Below, piece by piece: positions 1 through 6,625 of a stretch of DNA of 7,519 nucleotides. The notes below the pieces were generated by a model, which searched no databases, was not told the origin of the DNA, and worked only from the letters and a program-made list of their open reading frames with translations. How positions within the stretch are numbered: the first letter of the stretch is position 1; each line of letters begins with the position of its first letter. A program made the position numbers and the translations under genes. Source of the stretch: Syntrophaceae bacterium UBA5761 (lineage in GTDB: Bacteria > Desulfobacterota > Syntrophia > Syntrophales > UBA4778). The stretch is from contig DIEZ01000025.1 of NCBI GenBank assembly GCA_002418885.1, forward strand, positions 30,104-37,622, written 5' to 3'.

Positions 1-8
1 CGCTGGGG

Positions 9-1262
9 ATGGAGATGAATACGCCTAAACAAGCGGGGGAGCCGTACGATTTTCTGTTGCGGTCTTTCGAGGATTTCAACGAAGCCACGTTGCGGATGCA
101 GAACGCCTTCCGGCACCTGGAAAAGAAATTCGAGGACATCAACCACGAACTGGAAACGAAGAACTTAGAGCTCGAGAAGACCCTCGCCGAAAAGGAAGAG
201 ATCAAGAACGACTTATTGAACATCCTCGAGAGTCTGACGACGGGGGTCGTCGTCACCGACCTGCGAGGCAGGATTTCCCGACTCAATCGTTGCGCCGAAG
301 TCTTCCTGGGTACTGCGTCGTCCCGCGCCTTGGGTAGGCCGCTGGAAGATTTTCTGCCGGGAACCGTCCCGGGCAGTCCGAAAACGGACATGGGTGTTTC
401 CGCCGGCGGGAGGGAGTTGAAGGTTCAGTTGAAAGCCCGGACGGTCGAGGTCATCCGTTCTCCCATGAAGGCCCCAGACGGAGCCGTCATGGGAAGTGTG
501 CTGATCCTGCGCGATGTCACCCGCCTGGAGAAGCTCGAGGAAATGGCCAAGAGGACGGAAAGGTTTGCGGCCATGGGCGAGATGGCGGCAAACATCGCCC
601 ATGAAATCAGAAACCCCCTCGGCAGTATCGCCCTTTTTGCCTCCCTCCTGATGAAGGAGCAACGGAACGAAAGAGACCTCGAAAGACTCTCCCAGATCAT
701 CGCGGCGGTGCGGGGCATGGACAACAAGATATCGAACCTGATGCTTTTCGCCCGGAAACAGGTCCCGATGATGCGGGTCACCGGCCTGCACGGCGTATTG
801 AAAGAAGTGATCGGGTTTTCCGGGGAGATCGTAAGACAGAAGGGTGTGTCCATTGAGGCAAAATACGTCAGGGGGAACCCCCGGGTTATGGGGGACGCGG
901 AGATGCTGAAGCAGGTATTCCTCAACGTCATCCTCAATGCCGTCCAGGCGATGCCGGGGGGTGGGCAACTGAGAATCGAGACTTCTCTGCGCAAAAACCC
1001 GGAGCCGGCCGTCGAGGTGTGTTTCTCCGACACGGGTGTCGGGATTCCGAAGGAGCACATCGGTCGAATATTCGACCCTTTCTTCACCTGCCGGGAGGGG
1101 GGCACGGGTCTCGGCCTGGCGATCGTGCACAACATCGTCGACACCCACGGCGGCTCGATCGACGTGGACAGCGACCGGAGAGGGACACTCGTGAGGGTCG
1201 GTTTGCCTGTGGTCAGGGGTAATCGGGCCCGTCGTGCCGGCCCTTCGGGGGAGGACGTGTAA
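9..1262 (+). CDS. Soluble PAS-domain sensor histidine kinase, FlrB/FleS/FlgS-like flagellar regulator
   Basis: It likely autophosphorylates on His and passes the phosphate to the sigma-54 activator encoded 6 bases downstream. About 417 residues. Residues 22-66 are a charged predicted coiled coil and about 68-180 a PAS domain. The H-box has HEIRNP at 198-203, with His198 the expected phosphorylation site. The HATPase domain shows an N-box (Asn306, Asn310), DTGVGIP (341-347), IFDPFF (354-359) and GGTGLGLAI (364-372). No transmembrane or signal segment is visible, so it should be cytoplasmic and sense an internal cue, as FlrB, FleS and FlgS do. The start is uncertain: ATG at 9 has only eight bases before it, ATG at 15 has GGGGA at a better distance, and the frame is open to the left edge. 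The kinase call is firm; the flagellar role rests on context, and an AtoS/ZraS-type label would describe the same architecture. Confidence 0.9.
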   Translation: MEMNTPKQAGEPYDFLLRSFEDFNEATLRMQNAFRHLEKKFEDINHELETKNLELEKTLAEKEEIKNDLLNILESLTTGVVVTDLRGRISRLNRCAEVFLGTASSRALGRPLEDFLPGTVPGSPKTDMGVSAGGRELKVQLKARTVEVIRSPMKAPDGAVMGSVLILRDVTRLEKLEEMAKRTERFAAMGEMAANIAHEIRNPLGSIALFASLLMKEQRNERDLERLSQIIAAVRGMDNKISNLMLFARKQVPMMRVTGLHGVLKEVIGFSGEIVRQKGVSIEAKYVRGNPRVMGDAEMLKQVFLNVILNAVQAMPGGGQLRIETSLRKNPEPAVEVCFSDTGVGIPKEHIGRIFDPFFTCREGGTGLGLAIVHNIVDTHGGSIDVDSDRRGTLVRVGLPVVRGNRARRAGPSGEDV

Positions 1263-1268
1263 AGACTT

Positions 1269-2636
1269 ATGGGAGAAAAAACTATTTTGATCGTCGACGA
1301 CGAACCCTCCATGAGGATGGCGCTTTCGGAATCGCTTGTGAGTTGCGGCTATCGGGTCGACACGGCAGTTGACGGTGCGGACGGATTGAGTAAGTTCAGG
1401 TATGGCCGGTACGAGGCGGTCATAACGGATATGCGGATGCCGAAGGTAAACGGTATGGATGTACTCAGAGGCGTCAAGGCGTCGTCTCCGCAGACGCACG
1501 TCATCGTCATCACCGCTTACGGAACCGTAAGCACCGCCGTCGAGGCCATGAAGAACGGCGCATCGGATTTCATCATGAAGCCTTTTTCTCTGGATGAACT
1601 CGAAGGTGTGGTCAAAAACGTCCTGGCCGACGGGATACCGGCGGACAATGCGCCCTATAGGCGCCGGGAACAGGAGCGACAGCGGGAGATCGTGGCCCGA
1701 GACGAGAAGATGCTCTCTCTCCTCGAGATGCTCAAATGCGTCGCGAGAAGCAAGGCAAGCATTCTCATCCAGGGAGAAAGCGGGACGGGCAAGGAATTGA
1801 TCGCCCGCCATATACATCGACACAGCAACCGGGCCGGGATGCCCTTCGTGGCCGTGAATTGCGCCGCCGTCCCTTACAACCTCCTCGAAAGCGAGATGTT
1901 CGGCTACGAAAAAGGGGCTTTCACCGGGGCGGCGCAGAGAAAGATCGGAAAGTTCGAGATGGCCGACGGCGGCACGCTGCTCCTGGATGAAGTAAGCGAA
2001 TTGGACATCCATCTCCAGGCCAAACTGTTGAGGGCCATCCAGGAATCGGAAATCGACCGCCTCGGGGGCAAAGATCCCGTCCGGGTGAACGTTCGGATCA
2101 TCGCCACTACGAACTTGGACCCGAAGAAGTGCGTCGCCGAAAAAAAATTCAGGGAAGACCTCTATTATCGCCTGAACGTCATCCCGGTGAAAGTACCTCC
2201 CCTCAGGGAGAGAAAGGGGGACATCCCTTGCCTCGTATACCATTTTCTCGAGAAGTTCAGCGCCGCCCAGGGAAGGGAAAAACCGGAGGTTTCAGCGGAG
2301 GCCTTCGAATTGCTGCATGCCCATCTCTGGCCGGGGAACGTGAGGGAGCTGGAAAACGTGATGGAACGGGCCGTTCTCATCTGCGACGGCAGGCAGATCA
2401 GGCCGGAGCATCTGCGTATCGACGGGGAAGAGGGCGGGGAAAGACCGGCCGAGGGGGTGTCGGGTGAAAACAGCCTTCCCCTTTGCAGGGGCGTCACCCT
2501 GTATGAGATGGAAAAACAACTTATCTTCGATACACTCAAGCAGGTCAAGGGTAACAAAACGAAGGCGTCCAAGATACTGGGAATAAGCGTACGTACCATG
2601 AGGAACAAGCTGAACGAATACGGTACGCCGTCTTAG
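1269..2636 (+). CDS. Sigma-54-dependent response regulator, NtrC family, FlrC/FleR/FlgR-like
   Basis: A bacterial enhancer-binding protein that, once phosphorylated, should use ATP hydrolysis to open sigma-54 promoters, probably the one before flgB. 455 residues. The receiver has Asp10/Asp11, phosphoacceptor Asp54 in TDMRMP, Thr82 and Lys104. The AAA+ domain has Walker A GESGTGKE (169-176), GAFTGA (216-221) for sigma-54 contact, Walker B LLLDE (237-241), Arg295 and Arg301 in the REDLYYRLN segment, and WPGNVRELEN (354-363). The C-terminus (about 413-452) is a Fis-type helix-turn-helix ending in GISVRTMRNKL, the form usual in flagellar and NtrC-type activators. All catalytic motifs are intact. 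ATG 1269 gives the normal receiver start; the nearest strong purine run, GGGGGAGG at 1247-1254, is 14 bases away, so translation may be coupled to the kinase gene. The flagellar assignment comes from the adjacent sigma-54 promoter and genes. Confidence 0.93.
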   Translation: MGEKTILIVDDEPSMRMALSESLVSCGYRVDTAVDGADGLSKFRYGRYEAVITDMRMPKVNGMDVLRGVKASSPQTHVIVITAYGTVSTAVEAMKNGASDFIMKPFSLDELEGVVKNVLADGIPADNAPYRRREQERQREIVARDEKMLSLLEMLKCVARSKASILIQGESGTGKELIARHIHRHSNRAGMPFVAVNCAAVPYNLLESEMFGYEKGAFTGAAQRKIGKFEMADGGTLLLDEVSELDIHLQAKLLRAIQESEIDRLGGKDPVRVNVRIIATTNLDPKKCVAEKKFREDLYYRLNVIPVKVPPLRERKGDIPCLVYHFLEKFSAAQGREKPEVSAEAFELLHAHLWPGNVRELENVMERAVLICDGRQIRPEHLRIDGEEGGERPAEGVSGENSLPLCRGVTLYEMEKQLIFDTLKQVKGNKTKASKILGISVRTMRNKLNEYGTPS

Positions 2637-2652
2637 GCCGGAGACGGGGGCG

Positions 2653-2665
2653 GGAAAAATTTTCC
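2653..2665. repeat. AT-centred palindrome, candidate activator site
   Basis: GGAAAA and TTTTCC flank a single central A. The centre (2659) lies about 121 bases before the predicted flgB transcription start, within the usual distance of enhancer sites for sigma-54 activators. The A/T core stands out in a GC-rich surrounding. It is not followed by a T-run that would make it a convincing terminator. Binding by the upstream regulator is inference only. Confidence 0.3.
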
Positions 2666-2674
2666 GGTCTTTAG

Positions 2675-2699
2675 GGACTGAACCGCCCGGTCATAGTCC
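2675..2699. repeat. Interrupted inverted repeat, candidate activator site
   Basis: The outer arms are GGACT (2675-2679) and AGTCC (2695-2699); the inner arms are ACC (2682-2684) and GGT (2689-2691) around GCCC. The centre is about 94 bases before the predicted transcription start. CCGGTC also occurs as a direct repeat at 2664-2669 and 2687-2692, touching both this dyad and the palindrome before it. The position suits an enhancer; a weak RNA hairpin is the alternative. Function is inferred. Confidence 0.3.
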
Positions 2700-2754
2700 G
2701 CGACAGATGCCGGCTGATAGGCCGTTGCCGGCGTCGGGAACCGGAAAAGACGAA

Positions 2755-2770
2755 TGGTATGCGCTTTGCT
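2755..2770 (+). promoter_or_regulatory. Sigma-54 (-24/-12) promoter of the flgB operon
   Basis: The bases TGGTATGCGCTTTGCT match the sigma-54 consensus TGGYAYRN4TTGCW at every defined position. GG is at 2756-2757 and GC at 2768-2769, separated by exactly ten bases. Transcription should begin near 2781, leaving a 32-base leader before the flgB ATG. It sits in the only sizeable non-coding gap, between a sigma-54 activator gene and a flagellar operon, the context where such a promoter is expected. The match is seen directly; activity and the identity of the activator are inferred. Confidence 0.88.
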
Positions 2771-2802
2771 TGCTGGTTGGTTTATTGATTGAGTTGATCG
2801 TT

Positions 2803-2808
2803 GGGAGG
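2803..2808 (+). promoter_or_regulatory. flgB ribosome-binding site
   Basis: GGGAGG ends four bases before ATG 2813. It decides the start: the in-frame TTG at 2801 overlaps this element and has no ribosome-binding site of its own. Confidence 0.75.
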
Positions 2809-2812
2809 CACT

Positions 2813-3199
2813 ATGGAGCAATTATTCGGGAAAACCATCAACGGCCTTGCGGCGGTTATCGGGTGCCGGTCGGAGAGGCACAAGGTCATCCTGTCAAATT
2901 TGGTGAACATCGACACGCCGGATTACAGGCCCAAGGACCTTGTTTTCAAAACGGAACTGGAGAACGCCGCCGGAGGTAAAATGGACATAATCCTCACGAC
3001 GACGAATGTACGCCACATCGGCCGTCCGTCCCTGCCCTTGAACGGGACGATGGAAGTAGTCGACAGGGAAGATGAAGAGGTTTCCTTAGACAGGGAGATG
3101 ATGGACCTTGCGGAGAACCATCTCATGTACAACACGACGGTCGAGCTTTTGGCGAGGAAATTCAGGAGCTTGAAAAGCGCCATACAGGAGGTCAGGTAG
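2813..3199 (+). CDS. flgB: Flagellar proximal rod protein FlgB
   Basis: FlgB is a proximal rod subunit, exported through the flagellar type III apparatus and built onto the FliE/MS-ring junction. 128 residues, normal for the family. The N-terminal rod-protein motif is NLVNIDTPDY (29-38), a variant of the usual N-A-N-x-D-T-P-G-Y type sequence, followed by KDLVF. The C-terminal half has the FlgB pattern VSLDREMMDLAENHLMYN (90-107) and LLARKFRSLKSAI (112-124). There is no signal peptide, as expected for type III export. It is the first gene after the sigma-54 promoter, and the flgC ribosome-binding site lies inside its last codons. Identification is secure from both ends and from the flgC-fliE neighbours. 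Confidence 0.96.
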   Translation: MEQLFGKTINGLAAVIGCRSERHKVILSNLVNIDTPDYRPKDLVFKTELENAAGGKMDIILTTTNVRHIGRPSLPLNGTMEVVDREDEEVSLDREMMDLAENHLMYNTTVELLARKFRSLKSAIQEVR

Positions 3200-3200
3200 G

Positions 3201-3626
3201 ATGGATTTTTTTGTCCCTTTTAGGATCTGCGGCTCCGGGCTTTCCGCCCAGCGGGCGAAGATGGACGTCATCACGGCCAACCTGGCGAACGTCGACACGA
3301 CGCGGACGCCGGAAGGAGGCCCCTACATGCGTAAAGTCATTTCTTTCTCTTCCCAGCCGGTCGGCCGTGTCTTCGACATGAAGCTCCGGAAGGCGTTGAA
3401 CATGGTCCGTGTCGGGGATGTCGAGGAAAGCCGGGAAGGCGTGAGGAGAGTGGCCGACCCGGGTCATCCGGACGCGGATGCCTCGGGGTTCGTGTCGCTG
3501 CCCAACGTGAACGTGGTGAGCGAAATGGCCGGGATGATCATGGCTAGTCGGGCTTATGAGGCCTGCGTCACGGCCTTCGATGCGACGAAGAGTATGGCGC
3601 TAAAGACGCTTGAAATCGGACGCTGA
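3201..3626 (+). CDS. flgC: Flagellar proximal rod protein FlgC
   Basis: FlgC is a proximal rod subunit that assembles with FlgB, FlgF and FliE. 141 residues, typical length. The N-terminus carries GSGLSAQRAKMDVITANLAN (11-30) followed by VDTTRTPEGGPYMRKV, the FlgC version of the rod/hook signature. The C-terminal part has DPGHPDADASGFVSLPNVNV and EMAGMIMASRAYEACVTAF, ending in the characteristic KSMALKTLEIGR. AGGAGGT (3186-3192) is eight bases before ATG 3201. The gene begins one base after the flgB stop, so the two are probably translationally coupled. No unusual residues in the conserved ends. Confidence 0.97.
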   Translation: MDFFVPFRICGSGLSAQRAKMDVITANLANVDTTRTPEGGPYMRKVISFSSQPVGRVFDMKLRKALNMVRVGDVEESREGVRRVADPGHPDADASGFVSLPNVNVVSEMAGMIMASRAYEACVTAFDATKSMALKTLEIGR

Positions 3627-3644
3627 CGGAGAAGGAGGCCGGTC

Positions 3645-3947
3645 ATGAACGACATCATCATAGGAGGAAAAGGCGCCCCGACGCCGGTTGAACCGGGAAA
3701 AGCGGCAAAGGAAGAAAGCGGCGCCCAGACGCCCTTCGGTACGGTACTCAAGCAAACAATAAGGGATATCAACAACCTTCAGTTGAAAGCCGATCAGGCC
3801 ATCGCAAAGGTGGAGGTCGATAATTCGGCCAGCATCCACGAAGCGATGGTCGCACTGGAAAAGGCCGACATATCCTTCAAGGCCATGATGCAGGTAAGGA
3901 ACAAGATCATCGAGGCTTACCAGGAGATCATGAGGATGCAGGTTTAA
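3645..3947 (+). CDS. fliE: Flagellar hook-basal body protein FliE
   Basis: FliE is the small export substrate joining the MS ring to the rod. 100 residues, normal size. The first 30 or so residues are low-complexity (Gly, Pro, Lys, Glu). From residue 30 the typical helical region follows, with FGTVLKQTIRDINNLQLKAD, then VDNSASIHEAMVALEKADIS and FKAMMQVRNKIIEAYQEIMR, closing with MQV. AAGGAGG (3632-3638) lies six bases before ATG 3645. The gap from flgC is 18 bases. The C-terminal block is diagnostic. The stop codon touches the left arm of a small inverted repeat. Confidence 0.96.
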   Translation: MNDIIIGGKGAPTPVEPGKAAKEESGAQTPFGTVLKQTIRDINNLQLKADQAIAKVEVDNSASIHEAMVALEKADISFKAMMQVRNKIIEAYQEIMRMQV

Positions 3948-3965
3948 CGAAGCCTGTGCCTTCGT
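3947..3965 (+). repeat. Small hairpin in the fliE-fliF gap
   Basis: ACGAAG (3947-3952) and CTTCGT (3960-3965) form a six-base-pair stem with a seven-base loop. A second tiny dyad, GCGG-TT-CCGC (3970-3979), follows. No T-run follows either, so this does not look like an intrinsic terminator. It could slow or protect mRNA ends between fliE and fliF, or be chance. Confidence 0.25.
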
Positions 3966-4012
3966 GAGGGCGGTTCCGCGCGGAGGCATGGATGCTTGAC
4001 CGAGGTTGTTTC

Positions 4013-4020
4013 GGGGAAGG
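4013..4020 (+). promoter_or_regulatory. fliF ribosome-binding site
   Basis: GGGGAAGG ends six bases before ATG 4027 and fixes that start over the in-frame TTG at 4006, which lies upstream of this element and has no comparable site. Confidence 0.7.
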
Positions 4021-4026
4021 CTTTTT

Positions 4027-5550
4027 ATGGCGTCTTTGCAGCAATTTATCCGACAGATGTGGATGGGCTTCAGTGCCCTGTCTTCTTCCAAAAAGGCGTC
4101 TGTCATCGGGATATCGGCGGCGACGCTGCTCGGGATAGGCATCCTCATCTACCTTGCCAACCAGTCGGACTACAGGGTGCTTTTCTCCAATCTGACCAGT
4201 CAGGACGCGGGCAACATCGTTGCTAAGCTGAAGGAGAAGAAAGTTCCTTACAAGCTGTCTTCTTCCGGCGACTCCATCCTCGTTCCGGCGGATAAGGTGT
4301 CCGAATTGAGGCTTGAGATGGCCGCCTCGGGGCTGCCCCAGGGTGGCGGCGTCGGTTTCGAGATCTTCGACACAAAAAACCTCGGCCTCACGGAGTTCAT
4401 GCAGCAGCTCAATTACCAGCGGGCGTTGCAGGGTGAGCTCGCCCGGACGATCAACGGGTTGGATGAGATTCAGCACAGCAGGGTGCACATCGTCATTCCG
4501 AAGCAGTCGCTTTTCGTGGAGGACCAGAAAAAACCGACTGCCTCGGTCATCCTGAAGTTGAAGCCGGGCCGGAACCTGAAGCCGCCGCAGATAGAGGGAA
4601 TCGCTCATCTCGTGGCGAGCAGCATCGAGGGATTGAACCCAAACGACGTGATGGTGGTGGACAGCAGCGGGAAGGTCCTCTCCAAGGTGCAGGATGAGTC
4701 GAAGCTGGCGAGGCTCTCGAACACTCAGGTCGAGTATCAGAGGAACATCGAAAAGGACCTGACGGCCAGGGTCCAGTCGATGCTCGAGAAAGTCGTCGGT
4801 GAAGGCAAGGCCGTCGTCCGGGTCACAGCCGACATAGATTTTCGGGTGGCCGAAAAGACAGAGGAAAAGTATGACCCGGAAGAACCGGTGATCCGAAGCG
4901 TTCAGCGACAGACGGAAAAGACGGATGACGGCGGCGACGCCGAGTCGCCGGCACAGAAGTCGGACGAAATCATCAATTATGAGATCAACCGAACAGTCAA
5001 CAAGGTCGTGATGCCGGTAGGGGACATCAAGAAACTCTCCATCGCCGCGCTGGTCGACGGCAACTACGTGAAAAACGACAAAGGTGTCGAGGAGTTTCAG
5101 CCCCGGTCGAAGAAGGAAATTGCCGACCTTGAGGACCTCGTGAAGAAGGCGGTCGGTTTTGACCAAAAGCGCGAAGATCAGGTCGTCGTGACGAGCGTTC
5201 CCCTGAAAAAAGGCGACGCAGAGGTAGGCGCGGGAGAAGGCGGAACCTGGATAGATAACGTCGTCCCCTTCCTCCCCTTGATCAAACACCTCGTACTGCT
5301 TGCGGGCGTCATCTGCCTGGTCATTTTCATCCTGCGGCCTACAGCCAAGATGTTGATGATGAAAGGCAGGGATGCGTCCGTCGAATCATTGCCGCCCGGC
5401 TCGCGGGGTGGTGAACTCCCTGAAGGGCCGGCGCCGGCGGCCCTGGCGGACCAGGCCATGAAGGCCCTCAACGAAGTCGATGTCGTCAGGCAGATGGCCG
5501 GGGCCGATGCAAAGAGATTCGCCGAGCTTTTGAGGAACTGGATCAAGTGA
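4027..5550 (+). CDS. fliF: Flagellar MS-ring protein FliF
   Basis: FliF forms the inner-membrane MS ring that houses the export gate and carries FliG. 507 residues from ATG 4027, somewhat shorter than the roughly 550-560 of enteric FliF. The first membrane helix is about residues 25-43. The periplasmic part starts at DYRVLFSNLTSQDAGNIVAK with the ring-building motifs; LPQGGGVGFEIFD (103-115) and LNYQRALQGELARTI (128-142) are typical of YscJ/FliF. The beta-collar region is about 264-345 (DIDF, KYDPEEPVIRS, INYEINRTV, KKLSIAALVDG). The second membrane helix is about 417-436. The cytosolic tail ends in KRFAELLRNWIK (496-507), the FliG-binding end. The loop within the collar is short and lacks the usual Pro-Gly-Ala-Leu-Ser-Asn segment. 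Gaps of 79 and 73 bases separate it from its neighbours. Confidence 0.97.
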   Translation: MASLQQFIRQMWMGFSALSSSKKASVIGISAATLLGIGILIYLANQSDYRVLFSNLTSQDAGNIVAKLKEKKVPYKLSSSGDSILVPADKVSELRLEMAASGLPQGGGVGFEIFDTKNLGLTEFMQQLNYQRALQGELARTINGLDEIQHSRVHIVIPKQSLFVEDQKKPTASVILKLKPGRNLKPPQIEGIAHLVASSIEGLNPNDVMVVDSSGKVLSKVQDESKLARLSNTQVEYQRNIEKDLTARVQSMLEKVVGEGKAVVRVTADIDFRVAEKTEEKYDPEEPVIRSVQRQTEKTDDGGDAESPAQKSDEIINYEINRTVNKVVMPVGDIKKLSIAALVDGNYVKNDKGVEEFQPRSKKEIADLEDLVKKAVGFDQKREDQVVVTSVPLKKGDAEVGAGEGGTWIDNVVPFLPLIKHLVLLAGVICLVIFILRPTAKMLMMKGRDASVESLPPGSRGGELPEGPAPAALADQAMKALNEVDVVRQMAGADAKRFAELLRNWIK

Positions 5551-5623
5551 AGCGACACGACGGGACGGGCGAAAAGAGACAGGAGCGGACACGAAAATTC
5601 TTGCTCGCCGGTGAGGTTCGGGA

Positions 5624-6625
5624 ATGACGAATGAGGAGAAGGCGGCGGTCATCCTGCTTGCCCTCGACGAAGACCTGGCTGCTAAGGTCATGAAAAATTT
5701 GAGGCCTGCCGAGATAAGCCGCCTCACTAGACACATGAGCCGGATCACGAACATTTCCTCCGATGAGGTGAACAGCGTGGCCCGGGAATTCTGCACCCTC
5801 GTCCAGCAAAAAGGCGGCATTGTGTCGATCAAGGAAGATATGACCAGGAATATAGTCGTCAAGGCCCTCGGGGAGGAGAGGGCACGCAACATCCTCGATG
5901 CCATTGAAAGGAGGGGTCACGACTTAGCCGACAACCCGGTGTTGGAAAAGCTGGGGGACGTGGACCCCCAGATCCTGCGTGACTTCACGAAGACGGAGCA
6001 TCCCCAGACGATCGCACTCATCTTGTCGCACCTGAGGCCCGAACAGGCGGCGATGGTCATGGAAAACCTGTCCGTGGAACTGCAGGGCGACATTGCCAAG
6101 AGGATGGCGACCCTCAAGAGCGTTCCCAGGGAGTTCGTCGAGGAGATCGCCAATACCCTCGAGCAGGAGATAACCGTCGGCGTAATCAGCGACCAATTAC
6201 CGAGCGGGGCGGCGATGATGGCCGAGATTCTCAACCGTATGAGCAGGACGAGCGAGGCCTCGATCATGGCCGTTCTCGACGAGGCCGTGCCCGCCGTCGC
6301 CGCCGAGATACGGCGGCAAATGTTCACCTTCGACGACGTCCTCAAGTTGGACGACAGAAGCATACAGGAACTCCTTCGCGAGGTGACCGGCGAAGACCTG
6401 GCGAAGGCACTCAAGGTCGTGGACGAAGGTATGCGCGGAAAAATCTACCGCAACATGTCGAAGCGGGGTGCCGAGATGCTGAAAGAGGATATCGAGCTTA
6501 TGCCGCCGACGCGACTCTCCGAGGTCGAGAAGAGCCAGCGCAACATCATCGAAGTGGTGAAAAAAATGGAGGCCGAGGGGAGGATAGTGATCGCGCGGGG
6601 CGAGGAAGGAGACCAGCTTGTCTGA
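5624..6625 (+). CDS. fliG: Flagellar motor switch protein FliG
   Basis: FliG sits on the cytosolic face of the MS ring, binds FliF through its N domain and FliM through its middle domain, and meets the stator through its C domain. 333 residues, normal length. The N domain begins EEKAAVILLALDEDLAAKVM. The middle domain has EHPQT (125-129), the FliM-contact motif. The C domain has the MFTF motif (233-236), then DDVLKLDDRSIQELLREV with the charged torque helix, NMSKR (277-281) and KEDIE (287-291). The usual Gly-Pro before VRLSDVE is Pro-Pro here (294-295). GAGGT (5613-5617) lies six bases before ATG 5624, and a stop in frame at 5612 excludes an earlier start. The last eight bases overlap fliH. 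Confidence 0.97.
   Translation: MTNEEKAAVILLALDEDLAAKVMKNLRPAEISRLTRHMSRITNISSDEVNSVAREFCTLVQQKGGIVSIKEDMTRNIVVKALGEERARNILDAIERRGHDLADNPVLEKLGDVDPQILRDFTKTEHPQTIALILSHLRPEQAAMVMENLSVELQGDIAKRMATLKSVPREFVEEIANTLEQEITVGVISDQLPSGAAMMAEILNRMSRTSEASIMAVLDEAVPAVAAEIRRQMFTFDDVLKLDDRSIQELLREVTGEDLAKALKVVDEGMRGKIYRNMSKRGAEMLKEDIELMPPTRLSEVEKSQRNIIEVVKKMEAEGRIVIARGEEGDQLV
6606..6611 (+). promoter_or_regulatory. fliH ribosome-binding site selecting a TTG start
   Basis: AAGGAG inside the end of fliG is six bases before TTG 6618. The next candidate, GTG 6630, is 18 bases away and has no suitable site, so the UUG start is preferred. Confidence 0.75.

Noticed and set aside
213..2243. 676-codon open frame on the - strand opposite the kinase and regulator genes
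   Set aside because: It lies antisense to two genes with every catalytic motif intact, crosses both, and encodes an Arg/His/Asp-rich sequence with no recognisable domain. This is the usual antisense shadow of GC-biased third codon positions.
2637..2672. Intrinsic terminator after the regulator gene
   Set aside because: CCGGA...TCCGG and the AT palindrome could fold, but the T-rich stretch lies inside the stem, not after it. No convincing stem plus U-tract is seen.
2801..2813. Longer FlgB from TTG 2801
   Set aside because: The TTG overlaps the GGGAGG element that serves ATG 2813, and the extra four residues are not part of the family.
4006..4027. Longer FliF from TTG 4006
   Set aside because: GGGGAAGG lies between it and ATG 4027 at ideal distance for the latter.
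3992..4138. 48-codon frame with GGAGG five bases before its ATG, overlapping the start of fliF
   Set aside because: The start signal is respectable, but most of it is out of frame within fliF, the product is Cys/Arg-rich without pattern, and fliF has its own ribosome-binding site.
3928..5289. 453-codon open frame on the - strand opposite fliF
   Set aside because: The sense strand encodes a clear full-length FliF. The antisense product is rich in Arg, His, Leu and Asp with no family resemblance.
5551..5623. Promoter or strong structure in the fliF-fliG gap
   Set aside because: No GG-N10-GC sigma-54 spacing or sigma-28 pattern was found, and only weak competing stems (GGCGA/TCGCC, GAGC/GCTC) with long loops.
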